A stretch of 64,000 nt of DNA from Micropterix aruncella (GCA_944548615.1 OX155951.1:36670709-36734708); one strand, 5' to 3'. Positions 11,186-23,874 are shown, numbered from the stretch's first letter. Numbers and translations: made by a program. Notes: generated from the sequence alone by a model not told the origin.

Positions 11186-12003
11186 TTTTGGCGATCGCAA
11201 ATTTTGCGCCTTCAAATCACAAACATCTTATTATATTTATTTATTTAGGCATGGTAACAACAGCATAGTCTTATAATTAGATACATAATTCCTCAATAAA
11301 AATATTTTTTATGCCGATTATTTAGGTTAGGTTATAATGTTATATATTAGGTTTAAATTATAATTTTAAACTATTATATATGATGTTATTATTGATATTT
11401 TAACGTCTATAATATGTACACGAAGTATTGCACATAATTGCACATGCATAAATATTGATATAGGCATATTAATAGCATGATTATATTTTATATGATATAT
11501 GACACTTTCACAGAATGTGACCCATTAGAGGCTAAAAAGCATGTAGAATTATCACAATAACCACGTTTATCTGCCATGCAGACCCCGTAGCCTGCACCAG
11601 AGTTGACCGTCCCCTCTCATTAATCTTATTCTCTCGGCACTTTAATTAAGGAGCAAATTTTATTAAGCCGTCCGTGGCGATCGACAATAATCACTTCGCT
11701 TCGCACACTTTTCACTAAGTGCGATAATATTGACTCCTTTATATAACCCATAGGAGTGGAGGCTACTGTCACTTGCACAAATTTACAACTGCAAAACGAG
11801 CAATTAACGAAGAATGCGGCCTGTGTCTAGCGACGATTAATATTTAATTTTATTAGTCTATCCAATAATCGAACATGAAATATACCTCGGTTACTTATTC
11901 AATTAATTAGTACGTAGAATCACTTGTACATTCAATTGATAGCATATAAATTATAAGTTTAATACGAGCGATGATGTAATGCGTCTTATCTCTTTGCATT
12001 TAA
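11186..12003. other. non-coding stretch
   Basis: AT-rich to about 11500. The block 11560-11850 is GC-balanced with no partner in the window. No gene is seen. Confidence 0.4.
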
Positions 12004-12405
12004 CCCTTTGGGTACATTTGACGGCTGATACTCGTCATGTGCATATTTTGGCGTAGCAACTATTGACGAGTCTGATTCCTCATTTCGTTTCAGTTCTATG
12101 TGTCCTACGGATACGTCGCCCTGAAAACTTATAATACAAATTGATATTATCACAGAATAACATTTGAAAGAAATCTGGCTACTATGAGAAATCGCGAGAT
12201 GCGTCTGGCGGGATCTAGAAATCAGTCAAAAATACAAACTCATTGCTCTTATTTTCCTTGTGTAGTTTTTTTACATCATAATTTATCCTATATTTCAATG
12301 AAAGAAACACATCTGGCTGATGTTCATAGTAACAAAACCATCGCCAGACTCAATAAGTTTCGCTTCAACTTCTTTATTTATTTAAATAAATCGGTACCCA
12401 AAGGG
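12004..12405. mobile_element. piggyBac-like MITE
   Basis: Perfect 12-bp terminal inverted repeats, CCCTTTGGGTAC and GTACCCAAAGGG, flanked by TTAA on the left (12000-12003) and TTAG on the right (12406-12409, one mismatch from TTAA). TTAA targets and CCC-starting ends are the hallmark of the piggyBac superfamily. At about 400 bp with no transposase it is non-autonomous. The 86-codon frame at 12184-12444 runs past the right end and is not a gene. Confidence 0.75.
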
Positions 12406-12879
12406 TTAGAAGATCATTTTGAAACATTTAAAGCCAAAGAATAAAGATGAAATTTATTAATTTTGAATAGAAATATCTTGATTTACTTCATCACTTAATT
12501 TTCAATAGCAATAAATTTCAAAGCGTCATCTGTTTTAACTCGGAATGAATCGTAATAGATAAGAATAATAATCTATGTATGAAACATTATTTCTCGGTTC
12601 GCTGTTCAGAATCGTGGAGGAGGCCGCTCCGAGCTATCTCATAAGTAGGTTCAATCAGCTCACGGGCGCCCTCTGAGATCTGAAGACTACCTTCTGCTCT
12701 CGATCCCTGGTCACAGTAGTGATTTCTACTCGAATTCCTACTCCGTACGTGGAGCCCGTCTCTGAAATGCTTTCTTTACCAAGAAATACTCGTATAAGTA
12801 GAGCACCTAGTTTGTATTGCTTGAAACGCAGGGTCAAAGAACACTTGAACCCACGCTCATAAATTTCTCTCATCTCCCC

Positions 12880-13390
12880 CCCCCTCCTTCCTTCTACTCC
12901 TTCCCTGTACATGCAGCTCGACTGTGGAATCAGCTTCCTTTAACTATTCGAGGCGCTAGCTCGCTGTTCACCTATAAGCAATCATTGAAAAAGCACTTCC
13001 TTTCACAATAAATATTAATCATAAATTCTAACCTTTCCGTTATCCCCTCCCTTTCCTTACCTTATTTGGGCAGTTTATTTATTTAATTATTTATTTATTT
13101 ATTTATTTGTTAATATATCAAAATATGTATGTATATACATATACATACATATAATATGTCAAACTCAAAAATTTATTTATATATTTACATTTTACTTTAG
13201 ATACACACACAATATATATTATATGCTATAATTTCAAATTTAATTTTAGGCTATAATTTGTTGCCTACTCTTCTTTTCACACCAGCATGTTGGTTGACTG
13301 AAGATATTGCTGTAGTGTAGCAATAAGTCCGCCATTGTACCTTATTTTATTGTGCAATAAAGAGATTTTCATTTCATTCATTTCATTTCC
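12880..13390 (+). pseudogene. LINE C 3' fragment inside LINE B
   Basis: Encodes the last 38 or so residues of an APE-type LINE ORF2: VHAARLWNQLPLTIRG, then YKQSLKKHFLSQ and a stop at 13011. It is followed by about 375 bp of 3' UTR with (ATTT)n and TATACATACATA runs. The end is TATTGC..GCAATA, AGTCCGCC, ATTGTAC..GTGCAATAAAG and a TTTCATTTCATT tail. It matches 47876-48563 on the other strand closely, except that the latter carries an insertion. Confidence 0.85.
13304..13364 (+). other. LINE 3'-end double hairpin (LINE C)
   Basis: Stem 1 is ATATTGC with GCAATA, the linker is AGTCCGCC, stem 2 is ATTGTAC with GTGCAAT (one G-U pair), then AAAG. The same layout ends LINEs B and D and the SINE. It is probably the RNA signal recognised by the reverse transcriptase. 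Confidence 0.6.
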
Positions 13391-13528
13391 TTCCCTCTTT
13401 CATGCGTCATTATAAATTTACTTTTTTTTAAATTAATTATATTTAATTTTCTGTTAAATTTAAATGTTTCCTGCCTTTTATAAATTGAATCTATAATTAG
13501 TTTTATTCGATTAATTTTACCGCAAAAC

Positions 13529-13995
13529 ATATTTTCCCATTTGGGTTTAACCCTTTAAGGACCGTGGGACATGTGTCCCATATATTTAAATCATTTTATA
13601 AATTATCGGATTCGAATAACTTTTAAACTATATTTTTACATGTTATTCAAATATCAGAAATTTAATATTAGTAAGAAAAAATGCTGTTTAAATGTATACC
13701 GTTTTTTTATCATTTAAATGACCAAAGAACTCTGGTCATTTCAAATAAATAAACAAAATATTCATTGCGACTTTTTACATGGATTTATTTTTCTTCTAGT
13801 ACATTTTTTAAGACATATAATTTCTGAGGTAAATAAAAAAATATTCAAATTATGGAAGAAGTTTTAACTTTGCATCTTTATAGACCATCTTTATAAATCA
13901 GTTTATACAAAATCTATTGAACCAATTTTCACAAACTTGATATAAATGTTATTTACATCGTCCTACCGGTTTTAGTATCCAAAACTTCTATACTA
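13529..13995. mobile_element. insert in LINE B flanked by an 11-bp repeat
   Basis: The word TACCGCAAAAC occurs at 13518-13528 and again at 13996-14006, and the LINE B copy at 42030 has a single related word at the equivalent place. This suggests a 467-bp insertion with an 11-bp target duplication. The inside is AT-rich and non-coding. Near its left edge is TTTAACCCTTTAAGG followed by the palindrome GGGACATGTGTCCC, which resembles a piggyBac-type end, so a composite is possible. Element class unassigned. Confidence 0.4.
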
Positions 13996-14039
13996 TACCG
14001 CAAAACTTATGATCCTCGAAAGTTGATGTTAGCTGTCAG

Positions 14040-14088
14040 GTATTGCTTTGACGCAATAAGATCGCCAATTTGTTTGATCAAATAAAGC
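14040..14088 (+). other. LINE 3'-end double hairpin (LINE B)
   Basis: Stem 1 is TATTGC with GCAATA around TTTGAC, the linker is AGATCGCC, stem 2 is ATTTG with CAAAT around TTTGAT, then AAAG. Stem 2 differs in sequence from LINEs C and D but still pairs, which is a compensatory change supporting a real structure. Confidence 0.6.
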
Positions 14089-14090
14089 GT

Positions 14091-16052
14091 TTTATTATTA
14101 TTATTATTATTTCAAAGACTAATTAAATTATCTAGCCATGCAGTTGTCAATAGTGCGACGGCCTGTACCATTACGTTGCCAGGCGACGGACGCATAATCC
14201 AAACAGATGCCATCGTCAACACGCCTCCCATGCAAATGGCTACGCGGCAATTACAAGTCGACCAACCTCCGTTCAATGGCAGACGTTAATTGAAAATATT
14301 TCAACGTTAAGCCGGCTTTAAGATATGCAGCCATGCCTGCTACTGACCTGGTACGTAACGAGATAATACTCTAATGCTGGGTCGCGGATTGCTTAAGATA
14401 GACACGTGTATAAACAAGAAGTGGATTATGAAAATCTTTAGCAGTGTTACTTTACTCTATAATAAAGATTATTTCTTTTTGTGTATTTATTTATAATTCA
14501 TTTATTTAGAAAAACTCAAATGAAGTTTAACAGTGTCAAATGAAATTTTACATTACAGTAAGGTATATTATTGAACTGATTGTTGATCATTTTTAGCGAA
14601 GAAAAGTAAGTATATATTTTTTGGATTTTAACAAATTCATTAAACTACAGTCGGTTTTAGAGTAACAAGTGTTTAATTAAAATGATGACAAAATAATTAA
14701 AAATCTTTGTAGCAAAAAGAAACCTAAAGTATTAATTTGTACCTTAGTGATTGTAAAATTATTATTTCATAGGTTTATTATATTAATTATTTTCTTCTAA
14801 TTGCGATATAAAGATTAATTCAATAATGAATGACAATAAGTAAATAAACACATGAATTTTATTATATTAAATATATACCTACATATTATACATATCTACA
14901 TATACAAAGTGTAAAAATATATTTTTTAAATCTTTTCTTATATACCTATTAAGACATAATATCCATTAGCTGCCTTTCGCATTGGTCTCTACTTTTTGGA
15001 CGCAAACATTTGGTGACTTCAGCTTTAAAGCTGTTCTGATCCATAACTTCTGTTCATCGGTGAGCATTTCAAGTTAAGCATTTAAGTTAATGTTAAAGCC
15101 CGAAGAAAACTTTGTACTTATATTATTGATATAATTATGTCTAAGTCCCAATTTATTTTGACTGGTAGATGTCACTTACTATCATACTACTTTATATTTC
15201 TTCATAGTTAATCAATGACACTAAGAAAGTCAAATATCTCGGAATACCCATGGACTTTCACCTTTATTGACAGGCTTGAGGTGATAAGGTCGGCAAAGGT
15301 ACCTACTTAATCTTTAACATCTATCGTCGGAAAGGCTCCTTCCAGTAAGGCCCTATCTTAGACTACACTGAACTTTTGTTATCTGAATGTAAAAGAGAGT
15401 ATCTCGGATAATCTTGATTACCTTCAAAACATAATGTATACAGTATACATTGAAATTACGAAATTATGTCCAAATATAAGTCTTTCGGTATAAAATTAAG
15501 TAGCTTACCATCCGTAATCATAGAAAAAAGCATATTTGGTCACTTCTCTATCAAAACCATTTTCGTTCCAAATCTTCGACGTATATGACGGATTTATTTG
15601 TGACCCTTTTCTGGACATAGCCTTTCTGTAAGTTTCACTCAGGATACTTCTCACTCAATCCCGTTACATCGATGGTTCACTTAAGAAAATTCTGTTGCAA
15701 TCATCCCATCGAAGATTTGAAGTGCTCAGTCACTCAATACTTTCGAAAAGTAGTCGAAAGAACGTTTCCTCTCAAATTTAACATAAATAATTCTCACCTA
15801 TCCAACCCTATCCCTTTTCCCTTTGTTTTTTCGATATATGGCACTTTTATGTTGTATTTAAAAAAAGTTTGTATCTTTATATTATTGCTTAAACTAAGTT
15901 TATTTTAATTGCTTAAGTTTTGAAAATTTAATTATAATCGTATTATCATGTATTATAAGATTGTTTAATAAGTACTTTATAATGGCAATAGGTAAATCCG
16001 TCGTTAGTATAGAGAGTGTTTGACAGATAAAATTTTTGGGGGATCGGGAAGG
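14091..16052. other. non-coding stretch
   Basis: The block 14120-14400 is GC-balanced without a repeat partner (it includes GTTGCCAGGCGACGGACGC). The rest is AT-rich. The 78-codon frame at 15672 has no recognisable domain. No gene is called. Confidence 0.4.
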
Positions 16053-16705
16053 TGACTTGCTAGCTTGCACCCTCTCCCTTACGAAGCGGTGAAACGGTGT
16101 ATACCGAATCTATCGCGGACCACGGCATCCTTTGCCCGGCTGTTCACCCAGGATCGGATAGCCGATGGTCGTTTCAAGAGCAGACGCCGTAAGGTCCGCA
16201 ACCACCCCCGCTCTATAGGAAACAGTACTGCTTCCAGACTCCCCCGACTGTTAGTCAGAGTGCGCAATCAATTGGCAATGCCGCACGGAGCACAGACCGT
16301 CCAGGAGCGCCAGAAGAAGTCACTTTCACTTGCTGGCATGCACCAATAGGGAGCTAAGAGGCCCTTGTTGAGTTGGGCACGAAGACCCATTCTGTTCAGG
16401 GTATACACCGTTTCACCGCTACTAAAGGGAGAGGACCGGGCAAGCGACCTCGAACTCGTAACCAATCGAGAGACTGGAGTAATCTGGTCGCAATTCGAAG
16501 TAAGGGCGTGAGTGTATGCCCGCTGGTTAGCATTCCTGGCTATCTCGCTGTTAAGGCGTTGGCCTCTTACGGGCTTGTGGGGGAGCTTGATTGTGGACTG
16601 TTTTTGTCCAAGTCTTCTGCGCCTACTTCAGGGAGACAGAACAACTAATCGTTAAAACTTCCTGAGGTGACGGGCTCGCCCGCTGTACTTGGCAACTCTA
16701 GCTTG
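16053..16705. repeat. R repeat copy 4, head-to-head rearranged
   Basis: Bases 16053-16345 are R in reverse orientation (CTCCCTTACGAAGCGGTG, then the antisense words TTASFARLF and RKVRNHPRSIG). At about 16345 the sequence switches to a forward R head (GGGAGCTAAGAGGCCCTTG), jumps to CACCGTTTCACCGCT, and continues forward to CTTCCTGAGGTGACGGGC. It is therefore two partial copies joined head to head, or one copy inverted internally. Confidence 0.75.
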
Positions 16706-18262
16706 CACCCATAAACCCTATGTCCTAACTGTACCCGATTTTTTGTCGGTTAAGTAATCATATTTTTTTTGTTTATAGTAGTAATGGCCCGAACTATCCT
16801 GTGTTGTATTCTGCAAAATTTTGGTTGTAAATAAATTATTATTTCATACAATTAGTTTAAAATAAGAAGACTTATGAGCTTCCAAAATCTTAAAACTGTG
16901 TAGACGTGTGAAAATTATAAATTTCTAAATTCATTATTTAAGAAAAACTAAATGCTATTTTTAACTTAGTTTTATTTTGAATAGTTATATATTGTATACC
17001 CGCTCCAGTGGCAGGCTACTGGTAATAGAAAACTTCCAGTAATTGGTCAAAATAAGAGATCAATTGAACCGATTTAAATAAAATCCAGTCAACGCATGCA
17101 TTAATAATGCATTGCAGAATATTACAACAGCTATTTTGGGCTATTGCTACCAGAAAAAAAGTTATGACGCCCTAAAGGTGACATTTCGGGTAATAAAAAA
17201 ATAGAAAAATACCCCGGCTATCAGTACATAATGTATATGGGTAAAAGCTAGCAAGCAACCCCCCCCCCCCCCCCATGCCCAATCCCCCAAAAAAATAATT
17301 TAGTCGGTTTATCTGAAAAACGTCCTGTTTACATATTTGTTTTGTGCAACAGAGATTTTGTTTTTATTGTTGTTGTAGTTAGCAGGTGCAATCGAGTGGA
17401 GTTGTATGTGTTTTTATTATTTTTGCCTCAAAAGAATAAATTTTATTTTCGCTTTCTATATCTCTTATTGTCTGACTTTTATATCTGAGACTTCAATTTC
17501 TTTAAACTGCCTGCGCGAGTTATATGGAATAGGCTTCCTGTTTATTACTCTCAGCCATATTTTTTTGCCTTTTGAAGAGGAAATCCACATTAATTTTCGC
17601 ATTTTAGCCCTATAAAATAAATAGTAAAATTATAATCATGTGCAAACTCTCATCCTTTTCCGAAATTCAGGAATCGGAAGTGGTAAACCCTTTATCGAGT
17701 CATATTCGGTGGAGCGCCGACCAGGTGATGACCACAGTCGTGGTCTCGCAAGCTTGAATAGCCGTGCTTGTCTCTCAAAATTATGAAACTTTTATGTCTC
17801 TCAAAAGATTAGAGTTGTTAACGGAACGCTGACATATCCAATTGGCCTCGCGATCGTGCCCTGTGACCCGGGGCACGCTCGGGGCCCATTCCGGAAAGAG
17901 CCGACCGTCCGGCGCCGCGGCGCTCGGCTCGGCTCGTAATGCGAGGCCCCGTCATAATTCTTGATAAAGTTTTCAATCGGATGACCATTTTCGTAGAGCG
18001 CGCCGTGATCGTGACGCTTTCAACGCCATGTGATACCGGCGCGACATGCAAATCCTAAGCACATTAAAATGTTGTATGGCGGAGAGTTCGACGTGCGGTT
18101 ATCCGGGAAGATGCATACATTTTGTTTATTTCCTCATATTGTAGGTATTTTTTGTAAAATAATAAAAAAATAGATTTAATAAACCTAATTTTATGGGTAG
18201 TACCTACGCAGTCTCCCTCCTTTATAATCAGACCCACCTGATAACACACCTAAGGACTCATT
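16706..18262. other. non-coding stretch with poly-C and a GC-rich block
   Basis: Contains an uninterrupted poly-C run at about 17258-17274. The block 17690-18110 is GC-rich in an AT-rich setting and has no partner in the window; a 77-codon Arg-rich frame there (minus strand, 17818-18051) reflects base composition. No gene is called. Confidence 0.4.
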
Positions 18263-18530
18263 GTCTCGTATTCCGTTTCTCGCAGGTGAGTAACTCGGGG
18301 TCTAAAAACGCGCTTAGTTTGGAACTGACATTTTGGTATTTGCTTTCATGGGTCTTAACTAGAGAGTGCTTATGTAGAGGTTATTGGGTCCTTAAATTAA
18401 TGCTAGGCACCGTCTAGACACTTTTTGGTATACCGTTTCTACAAGTGTCATGGTGAATGGGTCTTAATCGGGGTTTCAACTAATAACGTTTTAAATCGAG
18501 CAGTCTGCGTCTCACAGCCGTGTAGCTCTT
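18263..18530 (+). repeat. direct repeat D, unit 1
   Basis: Aligns with 19063-19336 in the same orientation, 800 bp further on. Shared words include CGTATTCCGTTTCTCGC, GTCTAAAAACGCGCT, CATGGGTCTTAACT and AAAATCGAGCA-like sequence. Identity looks to be around 70%. Neither copy has a good reading frame. Confidence 0.6.
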
Positions 18531-19062
18531 GTTTCTCTCTTATTAACCGAAGACTATCGTCGGAATTTCAAAAACCTAACCTAACAAGGTGTTGTTTGCT
18601 CAGCATTATTTTCTAATTCCAAAAAGGGCCGATGTGCGCCAATTATCGTAAGTAATCGTCAATTAATATATATATTTTGGCCTGAAAAATTTGTGTCAAT
18701 ATTTTTTGTATATATTTTATAGCCTATTATGTCGTATGATAAAAAGCATTGTAACCAAATCAAACGAAAACGTAGCGACAATTAACGTGCGGTGACTAGA
18801 GAAGTGAAGACGGCGAGCGTTGAAGGGAGTGACCGAGCTTTCAAAATTAAGACACCGATTAAAACGGCCATAATCAAAACGGAAAATGTTAAGTTTTAAG
18901 ACCGGTTATTAATTATAATGAAACAGGATACTAATAAAATAACGAACGTGCCTAAGTTCGTAATTTTTAGTACCAGCCTAATTTAAGCCTGCAAGAAACA
19001 GTATACGGAATTGAGACAAGTGAAGCAAGCCCACATTTGAATGGGTTTAATATTAGCCGTTG

Positions 19063-19336
19063 GCCCGTATTCCGTTACTCGCGGGTGCCTAACTTAATGT
19101 CTAAAAAAGCGCTAAAACGACGCCTAATCTTGAGCTAAAGTTTCGGTGTTTCCTTATATGGGTCCTAACTGGAGCGTGGTTATTCAGAGCGTATCAGGCG
19201 CTTAAATTGACGTTAATCACCTTCCAGACCCATTTTCGTATTCAGTTTCTAAAAGTGTCATGGCGGATGTATTTTGTTCGCGTCTTACCTAAGAATGCTC
19301 TAAAATCGAGCAATCTTCGTCTAATTGCCATTCAGC
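19063..19336 (+). repeat. direct repeat D, unit 2
   Basis: Second copy of the 18.26-kb unit (CGTATTCCGTTACTCGCGGG, GTCTAAAAAAGCGCT, TGGGTCCTAACT, TAAAATCGAGCAA). Either an old local duplication or two insertions of one element. Confidence 0.6.
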
Positions 19337-20150
19337 ATCACCAGATTCAAATCGTTATTGCCGTATACATATAATACGTGGTTGAAAATAATAATCAATA
19401 CTATTTAAGTTTGACGCAGCAGTGACGTAGCAGTAAAGTCCGTGACTATTGGCCATTGAAACATCATAGCATTGCCCCGTGAGGATCACGAATCCTGTCG
19501 GGTTGCCCAAGCGTGTTGCACAAAGGCGTCGATGCGGGCAGGAATCTCTCGCGCCGCTGTGGATAAGAGTGTTGCGGGCCAATATGGGTGCGGCGGCCTC
19601 TTCACTATGATACTCGTAAATATTTGCGTTGAAGATTAAAACGTCACGCAGCGGTGAATTGACGTGGCAACGCGTTGCGCCGCGCAGACCGCGCCGGCAC
19701 GACCGTGTCATGGCCTGTTGTCTAATTTGAAATTCGAAACCGTCTAGTCAAGTTTATTTTATCAAAGATTAAGTATCTGGAATAATAGAACATATTGGAA
19801 ATTAGCAGCAACCAACAAAAATATCACCTTACATTATGGTTAATAAACCTGGTAGGAGAGAGACGGAGAAAACATTCATCACAATTTTAAAATTAATAAA
19901 TATATTTATTTTCTATATATTTTATATACGTATTTTTACTAATTGTTATACATTATTAGTTATTATTATAAATGATTATTTATTATTGCTATTACATATT
20001 ATTATTATTATACATGATTATTTAGTTCTAATATATTACTTGTTTATAGTTCTAATATTATTTGGTGTAGTCAGAATTTCACTTTAAGTTGATTTGATTC
20101 AATTTTTCATTTTTATTTTGGAAGTATGTAGTTTATAATCATTTGTATTG
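19337..20150. other. GC-rich block, then AT-rich DNA; no gene called
   Basis: The minus-strand frame at 19355-19711 (118 codons) lies in a GC-rich block, where long frames arise easily; I recognise no family in it. The 83-codon frame at 19836-20087 is Ile/Tyr/Leu-rich, as expected of AT-rich DNA. Confidence 0.4.
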
Positions 20151-20260
20151 ATGTTTTCCTTAGAACAGGCTCTGCCTAGTTAGGAGCAACACAATCTAGG
20201 TTAAGTGCTAACGGTGTAATTTTTTTTGTGGACCAATAAATAAATAAATAAATTAATTAA
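20150..20260 (+). repeat. family E 3' tail repeat, copy 3
   Basis: CCTTAGAACAGG and GCCTAGTTAGGAGC, then a short tail and (AAAT)n at 20235-20255. Same order and orientation as the 7.86-kb copy. Confidence 0.55.
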
Positions 20261-23200
20261 TATATTAATATTGAAGACCTCAACGGCTGTAAAGGCGGAA
20301 ATGGGGTCCATTGGAACGGCGGATCAGGCAGAAGGGGCACCCATCCCTTCCCCCCAACAGGGAGTTAACCACACATATTGGGGTGTCTTGGTCATGTTGA
20401 AGCTGTCAGGCACGGCGGTGCAATAGAGTCGGTCGCAGAAGAGACCCTAGGGGTTCAACGGCAGCGCTCATAGTCTTAAGATTGATTAGTGTCTTGGCGT
20501 CATGTGGAAACCGGCCGTAAAACACCATAGCCACTTTTTATTCGTTGTCCATGAAATTACACAATATGATGTCCTCCGTAAGCGACTGGAAAACAGAAGC
20601 TCAACTCGACAACGACATAGTACAATATCGTGCGCAGTGGAAGAGAAAGACAAGGAAGGACGACCCCAAGAAGAAGATATTGCTCAGAAATGGCATTCCT
20701 TGCTTAGTCTAGAAAATATAAAATCAGTACTTACCTACCTACTTGTTTCAGTATGAAATCAGTACATACCTACACAGTTTTACTAGGTATAATATTTCAG
20801 ATATTTTGAACCGTCTTCCCGTAAAAAAAAACCTGAAATTTCTGGCGTCAGCGCGGGACGCATGCAAACGAGATATTCTCTGATACGTCATGGGATGGAA
20901 AGCATTAACAACGGTAGGGGCCTACAAAAAAGAGCCTAGTGAAAATCGTATATTTGCATACGTATATTCAGAGCTCTGCCAGATTATTGTCGAAGCTCGA
21001 CATCTAAAGCCGTTCGTTTGAATATCGACATCCAGATTGTATACACTGCAGGTTGTAGATCGTGAAGACTGTAAACAAATATTAAATTCGCGTAAAATTA
21101 CGTAGTGGTAATGTAATAAGAAAATGATATCCATTTTAGTAAGCATTCACACGAAAGTGCAACGGCAACTGCACGGCGTGCCGGCCCACGATCCATGGTG
21201 ATTGCGAAACTGTGGGCAATGTTTTAACCCGCGATCCAAAGACCCCGTGACCCGAGACGGATCGCTGCGACTCTGTCGACAGCCTCATAACGAATCTAAT
21301 GCTAACCTACTAGGATTCCAGAGTGAGTGCCCATACAAACCAAAGGACATATATGTGTTTAGCAATAGATGGAATAGTTTCCCTTAATATCCTGCGTAAT
21401 TGTCCACAGTCATCCACTTGGTGTTCAAAATATAGCACGGTGCAAATCTTTTATTTTAATTCTACCTTAAACATCTTCTATCTATCTAATCATTTATTTT
21501 TAACACATCGCTTGATTACTTTGCATTTCATCATATTTAGTTATTATGGAACCTAATTATTAATTTAATTTGTATGGTGTAATAAATACAAAAAAATATA
21601 CCACGGATTCACTCGTGTCCAATTCTGTCGGATTTTTTCTATACGCGATGGATTTTTTTCTAGCGATGGGAATTCTCCTAGCAGAGCCGTCACACATACT
21701 ACGAACGCTTTCAAAAATCAATTTGGGATATGTTCTAAAATTAAATTAACAATTTATAATGCGTCGCACCTAGGATACAAGGCGCTTTAGTGAATCAAGT
21801 TTTTTGGAAACACAGAAATTTGGCATCCCCCTAAATTGCCGCCCGCGCCAGGTACCCCAGTTTGCCCCCTCTAGATCCGGGGCCGATATGATCATTAGCA
21901 TGCTGCGGTCATGATCATACTGCTGGCAGCGAGCTCTCTAGATTTATATTCACATATATTTTTAAAAAAAAGAAAAAAATATACATTACAAATTACAAAT
22001 TATTATATACCACTACAAATTATTATATAACTAATAATCAAAACAGAAAATATTAAAAATAGACTACAGAAAATAAATAATCGTGTCAAATAAAATAAAA
22101 TGTCAAATAATATTAAACATAATATAATTGCTACATAATTGCATAGGTGTTTGTATATACAAGATTACTTTATATTTTAAAACACTTTAATTACAAAAAA
22201 AAACAGGAAGATTATATACTCAACAGAAAGATTATGGAAAAGATTTGATCTACTTTGATCAAGAAATTCTTTTTTGCACATTTTAAGAAATAACAGACAA
22301 CAGGGGGACTTATTGCTTAAACTACAATATTTTACAACCAACTTTTGTGGACGTGTATGAGTTAGGTGACAGTAAATTAAAAAAAACAAAAGAATATTAA
22401 TAATTAATAAAAAAACATAAAAAACCAGAGAGATCATTGATTTTTAAACATAATTAGGATTTAAATAATATTAATCACATAGAGTGAAATCTGCCAAAAT
22501 CCCTTCCATCTATTATCACGTAAAGTTCATGATTTTGCAATAAGTTCAAGTTCAATTAAATTTAAAATGTATTCAGATTAAGTGAATATCAAGCGTTATG
22601 TATATCAATCGACTGACCATTTCATTATTATTTATAAATGTAGCGTAAACACGTATAAACGGAGCTCCCTATTTAATAGAAATTTACACCTTATTCAAAA
22701 ACGACCATATTAACATTTTTTTTCCAAAATAAACTCTTTTGTTGAAATCGCTTTTCATATCTAAATGTACATATCATATAGCTTGAAAATAATCACGGCA
22801 TCATGATATTCACTAACGAAATATTTCACATAGGAAAACAGCCAAAGTGTGACTGACCACTTCGAAAGCAGTGACAAATATTTTTAGGAGAAAATTAAAA
22901 AGAAAACCGAGAGCATTTAAGAGAACAAAAACACAAATAATCAAAAAAATTAAAGTAATTTGTGGAATTATTCAAAGACTTTTTTAACATAATAATTTAC
23001 ATGGGATCAGAGGTCAATAATCGAAAACGGCTAAGGTATCGAAAACGACAAAAGTGGATTAATTACAAGAATAATAAAACACTTTACGGTTTCATTACTC
23101 CAGTTAATTATTTTTGGAGATAATAATATCAAATAACCATCTTTCTCAATTTTTTCCGGAAGAGTTTTTCAATTCCTATAAAATTTAAACGAGGGTACTA

Positions 23201-23754
23201 AGGTCGCTTTTAATTACCGATTCGATAGAAATTATAAGATAGATTGCATCATTTAGCTTAATATTATCATTGCTTATATAGCGTATTAGATTTCTCAAGT
23301 CGTAGTACAATTTGGCAACCAGGATTTTATTTCGAAATGCAACGTGTAATTGATCCAAAATAATAATACTTCCAAAAATTTTTAAAAATCTATTATTATG
23401 TTCAATGTGCCGAATTTCATCATATAACATTATGGTGGAGCACTGTAGATGGCGCTCTAAACACGCCTATACGGTATAAAATAATAATAATATATTATCG
23501 AAAAATCTCTTATTATTTTATTATTAATTTCATAAAATTGTCAATTTTAATGTGGTGTACAGGTTTTAATAAGTAATAATTACGCACTTTAATGTTGAAC
23601 TAGACGAACGGTTGAAAATTTTATCTAATTGTATTATTTCTGTAATGTAATCGGCCTATATAAAAATGCGATAGATGGCACTAATAATTGAATATAGTTG
23701 TTGTTATAATTGGTTAAATTAATAGGTTTTTATAATCAAATGGTCTTTATTTTA
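20261..23754. other. long non-coding stretch
   Basis: The block 20280-20500 is GC-rich with no partner in the window. Bases 21170-21330 are also GC-balanced. From 21960 to 23750 the sequence is very AT-rich with no structure that I can see. The frames at 20502, 22177 and 23185 have no domain I recognise and look like chance. Confidence 0.4.
21340..21600 (+). pseudogene. possible LINE C-terminal scrap
   Basis: Around 21368-21385 a broken frame reads RWNSFP and continues in a neighbouring frame as NILRNCPQSSTWCSK, resembling the ARLWNxLP and RNxxS segment that ends LINE ORF2 proteins here. It is followed by AT-rich sequence and AATAAATACAAAAAAAT. The match is short and frameshifted, so this is tentative. 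Confidence 0.3.
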
Positions 23755-23860
23755 ACAATCAATTAAATTGCTATTAGTTTGGCCTATCAGCGCCGCCTGC
23801 ATTTCGTCATTTCAGAAGGATTGCCAAATCGTACTAATATTGAGCATTGTAAGGCCGTTA
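23755..23860 (+). repeat. repeat K, copy 1 (uninterrupted)
   Basis: AAATTGCTATTAGTTTGGCC, ATCAGCGC, TTTCGTC and AGAAGGATTGCCAAATCG. The same words occur in order at 45540-45585 and 46191-46225, where about 600 bp separates them. Function unknown; probably an old mobile element. Confidence 0.5.
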
Positions 23861-23874
23861 TATTCTATGATATT

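Larger units (their letters stand above)
12593..14090 (+). pseudogene. LINE B fragment, interrupted twice
   Basis: Bases 12593-12880 match LINE B at 41630-41860 (shared GGCCGCTCCGAGCTATCTCA, TCGATCCCTGGTCACAG, GTGATTTCTACTCG). The LINE B 3' end reappears at 14007-14090 (GTTAGCTGTCAGGTATTGC through CAAATAAAGCG). Between them lie LINE C (12880-13390) and a separate insert (13529-13995). The coding part is only the degenerate C-terminus. The 3' end forms the two-hairpin structure shared with LINEs C and D and the SINE. Confidence 0.75.

Noticed and set aside
12184..12444. 86-codon gene
   Set aside because: Lies within and runs beyond the end of a piggyBac-like MITE.
19355..19711. 118-codon minus-strand gene
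   Set aside because: GC-rich block, no recognisable domain, no supporting signals.
19836..20087. Small membrane protein
   Set aside because: Ile/Tyr/Leu-rich frame in AT-rich DNA, as expected by chance.
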